A DNA stretch of 64,000 nucleotides. It comes from DAISJM01 sp036821485 (GTDB lineage Bacteria; Verrucomicrobiota; Kiritimatiellia; CAIQIC01; JAGNIJ01). Below the pieces are notes generated by a model that searched no databases, was not told the origin of the DNA, and saw only the letters and a list, made by a program, of their open reading frames with translations. A program made the position numbers and the translations under genes. The DNA lies in contig DAISJM010000003.1 in the NCBI GenBank assembly GCA_036821485.1, forward strand, positions 1 through 64,000, in the 5' to 3' direction. Below are positions 7,200-15,593 of the stretch, in pieces. Within the stretch, counting starts at the first letter, position 1. Each line of letters opens with the position of its first letter.

Positions 7200-9233
7200 A
7201 TGACAACCGGACAAGAAGAGTATCCCTGGCTGAACGAGCTGAATGCCCAGCAGCGCAAGGCCGTTACTCACGGCGAAGGGCCCCTGCTCGTGGTCGCCGG
7301 TGCAGGCAGCGGGAAGACCGGCACCATCGCTTACCGTGTCGCCTATCTTATCGCGACAGGCGTGGATCCCGAACGCATCCTCTTGCTGACCTTCACGCGC
7401 CGCGCCGCCGAGGAGATGATCAAGCGCGCGGTGGGTATCACCCAGCGAAGTCACGCAGCGGTCGCCAAGGTGTGGGGTGGTACTTTCCACGGCATCGCGA
7501 ATCGCCTTCTGCGCATCTACGGCCCCGCTGCCGGTCTAAACGCGGACTTCACGGTGATGGACGAGTCTGACGCGCAGGACATGATGAGCGTGGTCCGGCA
7601 CGAACTGAATCTCGCCAGCCGCGACAAACGCTTCCCGTTGAAGAAGACCTGCCTCGATATCTACTCCCGATGCGTCAACGGAACCGAGGATTTACACGAA
7701 GTCCTGAAGCGGTTCTTCCCATGGTGCGCGATGTGGGAGAAGGAGCTGAAAACGCTCTTCAAACAATATGTCACGCGCAAGCAGGCCCTCAACGTTCTCG
7801 ACTACGACGATCTCCTTCTCTACTGGGAACAACTGCTGCGCGATGAGGACCTTGCGGCAACGGTGGAACGACGGTTTGACCATATTCTCGTCGACGAATA
7901 CCAGGACACGAACCTTGTGCAGGCGCGGATCCTGCAGGGCATGCGAAAGACGAACACGAACGTCATGGTGGTCGGCGACGACGCGCAGAGCATCTACAGT
8001 TTCCGCGCGGCAACTGTGCGCAACATGCTGGATTTCCCGAAGCAGTTTCCGGGCGCGACGGTTATTACCCTCGACCAGAATTACCGTTCGGTGTCACCCA
8101 TCCTCGAAGCGACGAACCAGTTGATTGCGCAGGCGCGCGAGCGATTTACCAAAGATCTCTGGTCCTCGCGAACGAGTGAACAGAAACCGTATCTCGTGAC
8201 CTGCAAGGATGAGGATCAGCAGGACGAATTCGTGATCCGCAAAGTGCTGGAGCATTACGAACAGGGCATTCCGCTGCGTCGCCAGGCCGTGCTGTTCCGC
8301 GCGGCACATCTGTCGGATTCCCTGGAAGTTGAGCTGACGCGCAGGAAGATCCCGTACCACAAATATGGAGGGCTTCGATTTCTTGAAGCGTCGCACGTGA
8401 AGGATCTCGTGGCGTACCTGCGCATCACGGAGAACCCGCGCGACGAAATGGCGTGGTTCCGTGTGCTCCATCTGCTCGACGGCGTCGGGCCTGCCACGGC
8501 CGCGGCAGCCGTGGCGTTCCTGCACGGCCACCGGGACGAGCCGGGTAGCCTTGCTGAATTTCCGGCGCCCTCGGCCGCACGGCAAGGCGTGAGGAGTCTG
8601 GCAGCCATGTTCAGCCAGCTCGGCGAAGGGGCAACGCCTTCCGCGCGGGTGGAACGCATTCGACTTTTCTACGATCCCATTCTGGAAAAGCGATACGAGA
8701 ATCCCGTCGTCCGCAAACGTGATCTCGAACACTTGGAACAGATTGCCACCGGCTATCGCTCCACGAGGAGCTTCCTCACCGACCTCACGCTTGATCCGCC
8801 CATGTCGACCGGTGACCTTGCCGGACCGCCAATGAAGGACGAGGATTGGTTGGTGCTTTCGACGATTCATTCCGCCAAGGGTTGCGAGTGGGACGTGGTG
8901 TACGTAACGCACATGTCCGACGGCTGCCTGCCGTCCGACATGTCCACCGGCTCGGCGGAGGAGATCGAAGAGGAGCTCCGGCTGGCCTATGTAGCCATGA
9001 CGCGGGCAAAGGATTTTCTCTATGTCTCATGGCCGCTTCGCTATTACCACCGGAAGCAACGCTTCACGGATCATCACAGCCATGCACAAGCCAGTCGGTT
9101 CCTGTCGGCGGGTGTGTGCAACGCATTCGAGCGCCTCAAGCTGACCCAGGCTGATGCACCGGATACGACGGCCACCCCCTCCTCTGCCAAGCGCGAAGAA
9201 ATCCACTCCCGCCTGCGATCAATGTGGGACTGA
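7200..9233 (+). CDS. UvrD/PcrA-type superfamily 1 DNA helicase
   Basis: A 677-aa SF1A 3'-5' helicase. It starts with a Q-motif region (LNAQQRKAV), then Walker A AGAGSGKT (33-40), LLLTFTRRAAEEM (motif Ia), Walker B VDEYQDT (231-237), GDDAQSIYSFRAA (III), LDQNYRS (IV), LSTIHSAKGCEWDVVYV (V) and RLAYVAMTRAKDFLYV (VI). The length is typical of Rep/UvrD/PcrA. It probably unwinds DNA in repair or removes blocked replication forks. The ATG at 7200 was chosen because the first helicase motif starts 15 residues later. No RecB/AddA nuclease domain is present. Confidence 0.93.
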   Translation: MTTGQEEYPWLNELNAQQRKAVTHGEGPLLVVAGAGSGKTGTIAYRVAYLIATGVDPERILLLTFTRRAAEEMIKRAVGITQRSHAAVAKVWGGTFHGIANRLLRIYGPAAGLNADFTVMDESDAQDMMSVVRHELNLASRDKRFPLKKTCLDIYSRCVNGTEDLHEVLKRFFPWCAMWEKELKTLFKQYVTRKQALNVLDYDDLLLYWEQLLRDEDLAATVERRFDHILVDEYQDTNLVQARILQGMRKTNTNVMVVGDDAQSIYSFRAATVRNMLDFPKQFPGATVITLDQNYRSVSPILEATNQLIAQARERFTKDLWSSRTSEQKPYLVTCKDEDQQDEFVIRKVLEHYEQGIPLRRQAVLFRAAHLSDSLEVELTRRKIPYHKYGGLRFLEASHVKDLVAYLRITENPRDEMAWFRVLHLLDGVGPATAAAAVAFLHGHRDEPGSLAEFPAPSAARQGVRSLAAMFSQLGEGATPSARVERIRLFYDPILEKRYENPVVRKRDLEHLEQIATGYRSTRSFLTDLTLDPPMSTGDLAGPPMKDEDWLVLSTIHSAKGCEWDVVYVTHMSDGCLPSDMSTGSAEEIEEELRLAYVAMTRAKDFLYVSWPLRYYHRKQRFTDHHSHAQASRFLSAGVCNAFERLKLTQADAPDTTATPSSAKREEIHSRLRSMWD

Positions 9234-9253
9234 GACACCCTCAAGAAGCTGCT

Positions 9254-9275
9254 CTATTCGCAAAACCGCGAATAG
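9254..9275 (+). terminator. Stem-loop after helicase gene
   Basis: CTATTCGC (9254-9261) and GCGAATAG (9268-9275) form a perfect 8-bp stem with loop AAAACC, 20 bp past the helicase stop. The following sequence has no continuous T-run, so termination strength is uncertain. The rest of the spacer to 9484 is AT-rich around 9301-9360 and may contain the promoter of the small gene downstream; I see no clear hexamer pair. Confidence 0.45.
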
Positions 9276-9484
9276 AATGGTCTTCAGCAACGCGCGTAAA
9301 CCGAAGATATTTCTGCTCAGAATATATCATAACAATCTATTTAGTAACACGTTACAAAAGCATCACTCGAGGATTCTGTTGGAACGCTCTTGGCATGCGA
9401 AACGAACTAGGCGCGAGAAATGCTTTAGAGGTAGATGGTGGAAAGAAGCGGAACCGGACAGCAGACAGGAAGGCGAGGGAGATC

Positions 9485-9697
9485 ATGGTTATGGAAGCGT
9501 TACTGGCAACATTGATAGTGGGCCTGTTCTCGCTGTGGGTATGGAGCCTCAAGCAGGAGATTGAGGAATTGAGGAAGACCGACGCCCCTGAGCCCTCGGT
9601 GGTTGAACATGCGCCCGTGCATCACGCGACCCCGCAGCCGCAGCGCAAAGCGGGCAGTGCCTGGCAACACGATGTTCCGACGTGGAAATTGGATTAG
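9485..9697 (+). CDS. Small single-pass membrane protein, unknown function
   Basis: A 70-aa protein with one N-terminal transmembrane helix (about residues 3-21, ALLATLIVGLFSLWVWSL). A short charged coil (KQEIEELRK) follows, then a Pro/His-rich cytoplasmic or periplasmic tail ending DVPTWKLD. The frame is open from 9224, but only the ATG at 9485 has a ribosome site (GAGGGAG, four bases upstream) and starts directly before the helix. I do not recognise the family. Confidence 0.55.
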   Translation: MVMEALLATLIVGLFSLWVWSLKQEIEELRKTDAPEPSVVEHAPVHHATPQPQRKAGSAWQHDVPTWKLD

Positions 9698-9805
9698 CCG
9701 GGGCTGTGCATCGCTCGCGCTGTCGCGCGTAATTCTCGCCTGGGACCCACTGCAGACCCCGCCCGTCCATGGTCTTATTGGAAGCGTTCCTGCGGCGCGT
9801 CGACT

Positions 9806-10180
9806 TCAGGACTTCCCGTCAGCGGAAAGGGCATTGCGGACGGCGTTGATGACTTCCTCGAGCTTGAACGGCTTCTTGATGTACGCCACGCACCCGAGTT
9901 CCATCGCCTGCTTGACGGTCTTCTCAGAGCAATAGGCCGAGATGACCAGGATGGCCATTTTGGGCCTCAACTCATGGGCAAGCTTGATGATTTGCATGCC
10001 GTCGACCGGCTCCATGCGGATGTCGGTGAGCAGCAGGTCAAAGTGTTCCGTGGAGCGTATCAACTCCACGGCTTTGCGGCTGTCGCGGACGGGGACCACA
10101 TCGTGACCCTCACCCATGAACAGCATCTTGACCGTCTGAAGGACCGGTAGTTCGTCGTCGACTAGTAAGATTCTGGCCAT
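9806..10180 (-). CDS. Single-domain response regulator (CheY-like receiver)
   Basis: A 124-aa stand-alone receiver. The acidic pocket Asp8-Asp9, phospho-acceptor Asp53 (LLLTDIRM), switch Ser81 (VISAY) and Lys103 (IKKPF) are all present, and there is no output domain. It should be phosphorylated by a histidine kinase encoded elsewhere and act through protein contacts. It is divergent from the Ser/Thr kinase gene at 10295, with 114 bp between the two starts. A functional link is possible but not shown. Confidence 0.92.
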   Translation of the reverse strand: MARILLVDDELPVLQTVKMLFMGEGHDVVPVRDSRKAVELIRSTEHFDLLLTDIRMEPVDGMQIIKLAHELRPKMAILVISAYCSEKTVKQAMELGCVAYIKKPFKLEEVINAVRNALSADGKS

Positions 10181-10294
10181 CGGTCGGAAAACATACCCTA
10201 TCCCCCCGGAAAAGGGAAGTGCTCCAAGGCGTTTTGGCCGTGCCCTGTTGTATTGCTGCGGGGGAGGGCTTGGGCTATATATCAGCGCATCATC

Positions 10295-11284
10295 ATGGAT
10301 ACTTCACTGCCCACCATTCTGCTGACGGCACCCCTGGAGCTTACCCGCGTTATCGGGCGGGGCGGCATGAGCGTCGTGTATGAAGGTCGCCTTGTGGGCG
10401 TGCAAGGATTTGACAAGAAAGTTGCCGTGAAAATGATGCTGGAGAAGACGGCCGGCGACCCGCGTTTCCTCAAGCTGCTGACGGAAGAAGCCAAGCTCGT
10501 AGCCGACCTGGTTCACGAGAATATCGTGCAGACGTATCATCTCGGCCAGATGGATGCGGGCATCCCCTACATCGTCATGGAGTACGCCGACGGGATTTCC
10601 CTGCACGACTTCATGACCGAGCACGAACGGCGGGGAACGAAGATTCCAGAAGCGCTGGCCGTACACATCGCCAGCCGGATCGCGCGTGGCCTCGCTTATG
10701 CCCATGCTTTCAAGAACGAAACCGGCACGCCGCTGGGCATTGTTCACCGGGATGTGTGCCCGAAGAACATCATCATCACCACGATCGGGTTGGCGAAGCT
10801 GACGGACTTTGGTATCGCGAAAGCACGCGGCAATGCAGTCATCGGCGACAACTGGCTCACGGGCAAAGTGAAATACATGTCGCCCGAACAGGCCATGCGG
10901 CTCTCCGTCGACAGCCGGTCCGACATCTATTCGTTGGGCGCCGTGTTGTTCGAGATGCTCGCCGGGATCCCGGTCCGCCCGGCAGATGCCCGTCCGCTTG
11001 ATCCCGGATTTGCACTGATCCCCATACCGTGGGAGGACCTCCCGGCGACCACGGGCGCAGGCCTGATCGATGTGCTGCGCCGAATGCTGGACACCAATCC
11101 GGACCGACGGTTCCAGGACACGAATGAAATGGCGCGGGCGCTGGAGTACTACATCTACAAAGATGGTTACGGTCCGACGATCCAGACCGTGGAAGCATAC
11201 CTTCGGACGACGTTTGCCTCGTTATACGAGCGGGAGCACACAGCGGGGTCGGTGGCGGGGTCTCCCACCGTGGCAGAACCGTAG
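10295..11284 (+). CDS. Serine/threonine protein kinase (soluble, single domain)
   Basis: A 329-aa Hanks-type kinase: glycine loop GRGGMS (21-26), catalytic Lys46 (VAVKMM), Glu66, catalytic loop HRDVCPKN (151-158, Asp153), DFG at 171-173, and the activation-segment end KYMSPEQA. No transmembrane helix or sensor domain follows the kinase fold, so it is probably cytoplasmic. I chose the ATG at 10295 over an in-frame TTG at 10253 because the fold begins about 16 residues later. The tail-to-tail neighbour is a MATE exporter, 7 bp away. The substrate is unknown. Confidence 0.9.
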   Translation: MDTSLPTILLTAPLELTRVIGRGGMSVVYEGRLVGVQGFDKKVAVKMMLEKTAGDPRFLKLLTEEAKLVADLVHENIVQTYHLGQMDAGIPYIVMEYADGISLHDFMTEHERRGTKIPEALAVHIASRIARGLAYAHAFKNETGTPLGIVHRDVCPKNIIITTIGLAKLTDFGIAKARGNAVIGDNWLTGKVKYMSPEQAMRLSVDSRSDIYSLGAVLFEMLAGIPVRPADARPLDPGFALIPIPWEDLPATTGAGLIDVLRRMLDTNPDRRFQDTNEMARALEYYIYKDGYGPTIQTVEAYLRTTFASLYEREHTAGSVAGSPTVAEP

Positions 11285-11291
11285 TTCGGGG

Positions 11292-12632
11292 TCAGACTTT
11301 CTTCTTCATCCAGCGGCCGGTTTCAAACCAGAGAGTGGTCAGCACCCCCTGTACGACAAAAGCAACCACCATTGCCCACCAGATGCCCTCCGTGGCCGGC
11401 TGCCAGAGCCGCGAGAAGTATACGGCCAGCGGGACCTGCAGACCCCACAGCGTCACCACGGTGATCAACATGGGTCCCATGCTGTCCCCCGCCCCGTTGA
11501 GTGCGCGGCCCAAGACAATGCCGAGCGCCGCAAACAGGTAGAATGGCGAAACCACGCGCAGGTAATGGGCACCGATGGCCACCACGTCCGCGTGATCGTT
11601 AAAGACGCCGATCAGGGCCGGGGCCAGCGGGAAGATGACCACGGCGGCGAGCACCATGACAGCAGCGTCGAGCGCGGTAGCCACCCATGCGGCGTGTCTC
11701 GCCCGATCGGGTTTCCCGGCGCCAAGATTCTGGCCCACCATCGTTGCAGCCGCACCACCGAGCGCGAACGCCGGCATGAGCAGAATCATGTGGAAGCGCA
11801 TGCCGATGCCATAGGCCGCCACGGCGGTCGTTCCGCAACTCGCAACGATGCGCATCATCACCGCGCTCATCAGGCTGCGCGAAACCATCTGGCCGGATCC
11901 GGGCAAGCCGATGCGCAAAATGCGCCATGAGAGGACGGGATTGGGAATACCGTGATGCAACCGCACGTGCAGGTGCGAGCGGCCGGAGAAGAGGATGAAC
12001 AACGAAACGAGCGCAGCGATGGCCTGCGCAATGACCGTGGCGATGGCCGCGCCCCGCACGCCCATCGCCGGAAACGGACCCAGGCCGAAGATGAACAACG
12101 GATCGAGCACGATGTTCAGCAGGTTGCTGATACCCATCACGATCATCGGCGAGAGAGTATCCCCGGAACCTTGGAGGGCCGCGTTGCCGATGAAAAGTAT
12201 GAATACGGTGAAACTTCCGAGCAGCGATATCTGGAGATAGCCTTTCCCATCGCCAATAACATCCGCGCCGGCGCCCAGGACCGAGAACAGTTTGTCGGCG
12301 TAGAACCAGCCGAGCACGCCCGAGATGGTGCCAAGCACCAGGGCGAGCATGAGCGACTGGCCGGCTGCTTCGGAGGCCTCATCCGGGTGGCGTCCGCCTA
12401 CGGCACGCGCGACCAGGGCGACGGTGCCGGTCGAGAGCCCCATCAACATCGGAAACAAGACCATCAGGATGGTCCCGCTCATGGCGACGGCGGCGACGGC
12501 GGATGGTCCGAGACGGCCCACCCAGAAGAGATCGATGAGGCTCTGGATATTCTGAAGGATGGCGCCCACGAGCATCGGCGCAGCCAGACGCACGATAGCT
12601 GCGGCCGCGGGCCCCTCGGTAATGTGACTCAT
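11292..12632 (-). CDS. MATE family multidrug/Na+ antiporter
   Basis: A 446-aa polytopic membrane protein with about twelve hydrophobic helices in two six-helix halves. It begins ITEGPAAAAIVRLAAPMLVGAILQNIQSLIDLFWVGRLG, a typical MATE start (Pro and Asp of helix 1, then WVGRLG). The second half repeats this with LRIGLPGSGQMV. MATE proteins export cationic drugs or metabolites against Na+ or H+. The start at MSHITEGP (12632) gives the normal MATE length; the longer frame to 12731 adds an atypical 33 residues. Confidence 0.93.
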   Translation of the reverse strand: MSHITEGPAAAAIVRLAAPMLVGAILQNIQSLIDLFWVGRLGPSAVAAVAMSGTILMVLFPMLMGLSTGTVALVARAVGGRHPDEASEAAGQSLMLALVLGTISGVLGWFYADKLFSVLGAGADVIGDGKGYLQISLLGSFTVFILFIGNAALQGSGDTLSPMIVMGISNLLNIVLDPLFIFGLGPFPAMGVRGAAIATVIAQAIAALVSLFILFSGRSHLHVRLHHGIPNPVLSWRILRIGLPGSGQMVSRSLMSAVMMRIVASCGTTAVAAYGIGMRFHMILLMPAFALGGAAATMVGQNLGAGKPDRARHAAWVATALDAAVMVLAAVVIFPLAPALIGVFNDHADVVAIGAHYLRVVSPFYLFAALGIVLGRALNGAGDSMGPMLITVVTLWGLQVPLAVYFSRLWQPATEGIWWAMVVAFVVQGVLTTLWFETGRWMKKKV

Positions 12633-12801
12633 TCGCTCAAGCTTCGTGGCCACGAGAAAACAACCCCGATCTTCTGTATCTGAGACGTTCCGTTTCAGTG
12701 TGAGACGATAACACAGGGACGGAATATTCACAACCTTCTTGCCGCCAACATATTATGACTATTGCCGGGTGTTGGCATGATTCGCGCGTATAGAGGGCGA
12801 C

Positions 12802-12954
12802 ATGAAGGAAACCTGGGGGGAGCGTATGCAAACGGAAGCGGCAAGCTATGCGGCAGTATGGATTCTGCGGGTTTTCCTTGGCGTCAATGTCATCTACGTC
12901 GCGTGCCTCGCCGTGCTTGTACTCCGCATGGTGTGGTCGGTGTACATCGCGTGA
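12802..12954 (+). CDS. Very small membrane protein
   Basis: A 50-aa reading frame MKETWGERMQTEA... with a single hydrophobic helix (about 17-45, containing VFLGVNVIYVACLAVLVL) and a stop at 12952. The first ATG has AGAGGG five bases upstream. The internal ATG at 12826 has the stronger GGGGGGAG, so the product may be only 42 aa. It is followed 29 bp later by another small gene in the same direction. Family unknown; support is the ribosome sites and the clean transmembrane segment. Confidence 0.5.
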   Translation: MKETWGERMQTEAASYAAVWILRVFLGVNVIYVACLAVLVLRMVWSVYIA

Positions 12955-12983
12955 TTCGGCGCAAGTTGCCCGGGAGAATTGCT

Positions 12984-13202
12984 ATGAATGCACAAGCCAT
13001 GGTGTCGGTGGAATGCAAGCAGCACGTGAGACTGTATCGTCAGTACGATATTGTTTCCAATCTTGGCGGAGAGCCATTCGCTCTTTGTGATCATCATGTG
13101 AGACTTCACCCGATTCCCATGCGGTGCATGCTCTTGAGAGTTGCACCGACGACGGATCATAACTGTAAAGAATGCCGGGCCGCGGTGATCTCAACCGCAT
13201 AG
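12984..13202 (+). CDS. Small cysteine/histidine-rich protein, possibly zinc-binding
   Basis: A 72-aa protein with Cys11, a CDHH cluster at about 35-38, Cys at about 49, and a C-terminal CKEC (61-64 region), together with several conserved-looking His. This spacing suggests a zinc site, but I cannot name the fold. GGGAG lies eight bases upstream of the ATG. It sits between the 50-aa membrane protein and the MerR-like gene, all on the plus strand. The base composition is less GC-rich than that of its neighbours. Confidence 0.5.
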   Translation: MNAQAMVSVECKQHVRLYRQYDIVSNLGGEPFALCDHHVRLHPIPMRCMLLRVAPTTDHNCKECRAAVISTA

Positions 13203-13281
13203 ACCTCCTGCCTGTTCAGGGCAAGAAGACTGCTGCTCACTCCCTGCGAGAAAGCCGTGGCCCGGCTCCTTTTAAAGTGAG

Positions 13282-13305
13282 AGAGCCCCGAGGCTCTGCT
13301 ATACT
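13282..13305 (+). promoter_or_regulatory. Palindrome next to a TATACT -10 box upstream of MerR-like gene
   Basis: AGAGCC (13282-13287) and GGCTCT (13292-13297) form an inverted repeat with a 4-nt centre. A good -10-like hexamer, TATACT, follows at 13300-13305. The ATG of the regulator is 40 bp downstream. MerR-family proteins bind palindromes placed just upstream of the -10, so autoregulation is plausible. No convincing -35 is visible. Confidence 0.35.
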
Positions 13306-13345
13306 TCTCCCGCGTTTCCAAAAGGCCCATTTCGCGGAGACCAAC

Positions 13346-13906
13346 ATGGCGGAGAAGTATACGTTCAATGAACTGTGCCGGACGACAGGTCGCCCGCCTG
13401 CGTATATCCGGAGTCTTCAAATTGCCCTCGATCTCCACATCCCCGACAAGAAATCGGGCTACCCGCCGGCGTATCTCTACTTCATGGAGAAGGTCGTCGC
13501 TCTCCGTGTACTGAGCGTCAAGGTGGACGACATCAGCGATCTCTTCCGCAAGGAAAGGAAGATCCTCGAGCTCTTGAATGTCGACTGCCTGAGCGAGTCC
13601 GACACGTGGTACCTGGATTCGTGCGGCACGGTCTCAGATCGCCCGGACCGGCGCCTGCTGCTGACCGACCACGACCTCGGCTTTCCGCTCAATGCGCATG
13701 CGGTGCAATCGAACCTGGATTTCGGCGGGAAAGCGCCGGAACTCTTCAAGGCCGAGGAAATGGGCGAAGACGTGCGGCACGTGCTCAAAACCTACCTGCG
13801 CCAGTTGGAGAAGATTCGCGAGAAGGCCCGGGCCGAAGAGGAAGTCCTGCGCAACGCCCTGGCGTGGGCCGCACAGGCCTTCGGTGAAAACAATGTGACG
13901 GGTTGA
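13346..13906 (+). CDS. MerR-like helix-turn-helix protein with C-terminal coiled coil
   Basis: A 186-aa protein. Residues 1-75 (YTFNELCRTTGRPPAYIRSLQ, then GYPPAYLYFMEKVVALRVLSV and DISDLFRKERKILELL) have the layout of a MerR-type winged helix: an N-terminal HTH, a Tyr-rich wing, and helices that read out a regulator-specific distance. The last 50 residues (VLKTYLRQLEKIREKARAEEEVL) predict a coiled coil, as in MerR dimers. No metal- or drug-binding motif is evident. The ATG at 13346 has GGAG six bases upstream. Its target may be its own palindromic promoter. Confidence 0.55.
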   Translation: MAEKYTFNELCRTTGRPPAYIRSLQIALDLHIPDKKSGYPPAYLYFMEKVVALRVLSVKVDDISDLFRKERKILELLNVDCLSESDTWYLDSCGTVSDRPDRRLLLTDHDLGFPLNAHAVQSNLDFGGKAPELFKAEEMGEDVRHVLKTYLRQLEKIREKARAEEEVLRNALAWAAQAFGENNVTG

Positions 13907-13909
13907 CCG

Positions 13910-14908
13910 TCAGGAATCCGGACCGAAGATCATCTCCATCTTCAGCGTGATCATCGGCGTGAATTTGAAGTCGCGCTCGCGCGGAAACTGGGCTTCGGGG
14001 GTCACTTCGAAGAAGATCCATTTCCTGATCACGCGTTGACGATAGGTCACTGCAGCGCGGTACTTGTCCACCACGGTCGCGGGGTGGGTGGCCCCGGTGA
14101 CACCGAGGTTGAGCGATGCCGCGCGCACGTCCGACGGACGCCAGAAGAGGAAGAGATTCTCGCTGGGTGTGACGCCATATTCGTCCTCCTTCCAGATCAC
14201 CCTGCTCGACGCGCGGAACAACACGGTGGTGACCATCGGCCGGTCGAAGTTGAGCGTGGAGGTGCTCTTGAGATTCTCCTTCTCCGTCCAGAGCAGGTCT
14301 TCGGTGATACGCGGGACCCACTTGCGCAACACAAACGCGCGAGTTGCCCGTGCGCGGAGGAACGGGTCCAGCCCGGAGTTGAATCGTACGCCCGCGTCAT
14401 AGTTGAAGCGTATGTGGAGCCGCTCCTTTGCGATGAAACGCAAGCCGAGGGAAACCTGTCGATCTTCCTCGTTGTCATCGGCCGGGGTGGCACCATCATC
14501 TGCCGGGGTCAGTTCGTCCAGGATCAGGTGGAGGCGGTTCTGCAACTGGGGCAGTGCGACGCGGGCATTTACGGACGGGCTGAAGTCGACTTCGCGGCTC
14601 TCCATGAACGTCCACGGCAAGGAAACGCGCAGGAGCGAACCGTTGTTTTCCTCAGAAACACGCTCGTCGCCAAAGAAACCGTCAAAGGTGTCCACCGTCT
14701 CGCCCAGCCCCCAAGACAATGCCCCGTGAACCCTGTCGAGCGTGCGGAGTCCATGGGTGGCCACATGCTCCACCACGGTTTTCGGTTTCTTCTCCCAGGA
14801 AGCGCGGTCGTCTTTGACCGGAACTGAATTCGTGGCCGCCGGGAGTTGTGCCGTGAGGGCCAGGCTGATGATGGCGATGAACGTAAAAGAGCGGGCGGCG
14901 GTCATCAT
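13910..14908 (-). CDS. Exported beta-strand-rich protein, probable outer-membrane protein
   Basis: A 332-aa protein with a signal peptide (residues 1-25, SFTFIAIISLALTAQLPAAT). The body is rich in alternating strands (LLRVSLPWTFM, VSLGLRFIAKERLHIRFNYDAGVRF, MVTTVLFRASSRVIW, IFFEVTPEAQFP) and ends TLKMEMIFGPDS. Regular amphipathic strands suggest a barrel. The family is not recognised. Its ATG overlaps the stop of the upstream membrane-protein gene (ATGA), so the two are translationally coupled and probably work at the envelope together. Confidence 0.6.
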   Translation of the reverse strand: MMTAARSFTFIAIISLALTAQLPAATNSVPVKDDRASWEKKPKTVVEHVATHGLRTLDRVHGALSWGLGETVDTFDGFFGDERVSEENNGSLLRVSLPWTFMESREVDFSPSVNARVALPQLQNRLHLILDELTPADDGATPADDNEEDRQVSLGLRFIAKERLHIRFNYDAGVRFNSGLDPFLRARATRAFVLRKWVPRITEDLLWTEKENLKSTSTLNFDRPMVTTVLFRASSRVIWKEDEYGVTPSENLFLFWRPSDVRAASLNLGVTGATHPATVVDKYRAAVTYRQRVIRKWIFFEVTPEAQFPRERDFKFTPMITLKMEMIFGPDS

Positions 14909-15567
14909 GAGGCGGCGTTTCCTTGGGTGTAGGCCTTGCGCAGTTCAGGATTCTGCAGGAGGTTAAACACCGTGTGGCGGTAGGTGAAGGCGACGACCAC
15001 AACGAGGCCGGTGGCGGACAGCACAGCGAAGAGGGTGTCGCGAACGGGCGTTGCCTCGGGCAGGGTGTGCAGCAGGCGGATACCGAACACCACCATGCCG
15101 GCCAATGTCCCGGCAAACAGCAAGATGAGGAAGACAACGCGGCGCCTAAAAAGTCGCATATAGGAAAGGCCAAACTGGACAACGCCCCGCGCCTGTTCGG
15201 CGGGCATGCCCCTGCCCCAGGCAATGACCGGACCCAGCAGGATGCCGAGCAGGAACCCGCCGGTGATCAGGATGAATTGCAGGTAGCCGACGAATATCCA
15301 GAAACGGCGGGAGGCGTCGAAGCCGCGCGCGAGCAGGAAATAGAGGAGGACCGGATACGCGGCAACAAGGACGAGATCGCTGACGGGGCGCTTGTCCTTG
15401 GCGTGGGCGAGTTGAAGGCCAAGGGCGGCAAAGATGTAGAAGATGAGGCCTGTGCTGAGAAGCATCGACGCCGTCGGTGTTCCATCCATTCTGCCTGAAA
15501 AGACGAAGGCGAGTATATAGGTGACTACACACCACGCGACGAAGACAGCGCGCAGCATGTTGACCAT
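14905..15567 (-). CDS. Polytopic membrane protein, unknown function
   Basis: A 220-aa protein with about six transmembrane helices (AVFVAWCVVTYILAFVF, MLLSTGLIFYIFAALGL, LVLVAAYPVLLYFLLA, FILITGGFLLGILLGPVIAW, FLILLFAGTLAGMVVF, LSATGLVVVVAF). It is start-assigned at MVNMLRAV (15567), which has AAGGAG eight bases upstream. It overlaps the following outer-membrane-like gene by 4 bp. I do not recognise a transporter or enzyme motif. It lies 26 bp after the alkaline phosphatase gene, so all may share a transcript. Confidence 0.6.
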   Translation of the reverse strand: MVNMLRAVFVAWCVVTYILAFVFSGRMDGTPTASMLLSTGLIFYIFAALGLQLAHAKDKRPVSDLVLVAAYPVLLYFLLARGFDASRRFWIFVGYLQFILITGGFLLGILLGPVIAWGRGMPAEQARGVVQFGLSYMRLFRRRVVFLILLFAGTLAGMVVFGIRLLHTLPEATPVRDTLFAVLSATGLVVVVAFTYRHTVFNLLQNPELRKAYTQGNAAS

Positions 15568-15593
15568 CGGATGCTTCTCCTTGTCGTTTCGTT

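Noticed and set aside
9361..9420. Sigma-54 promoter (TGGCA-like) upstream of the 70-aa membrane protein
   Set aside because: TTGGCATGC lacks a TTGC-type -12 element at the required distance.
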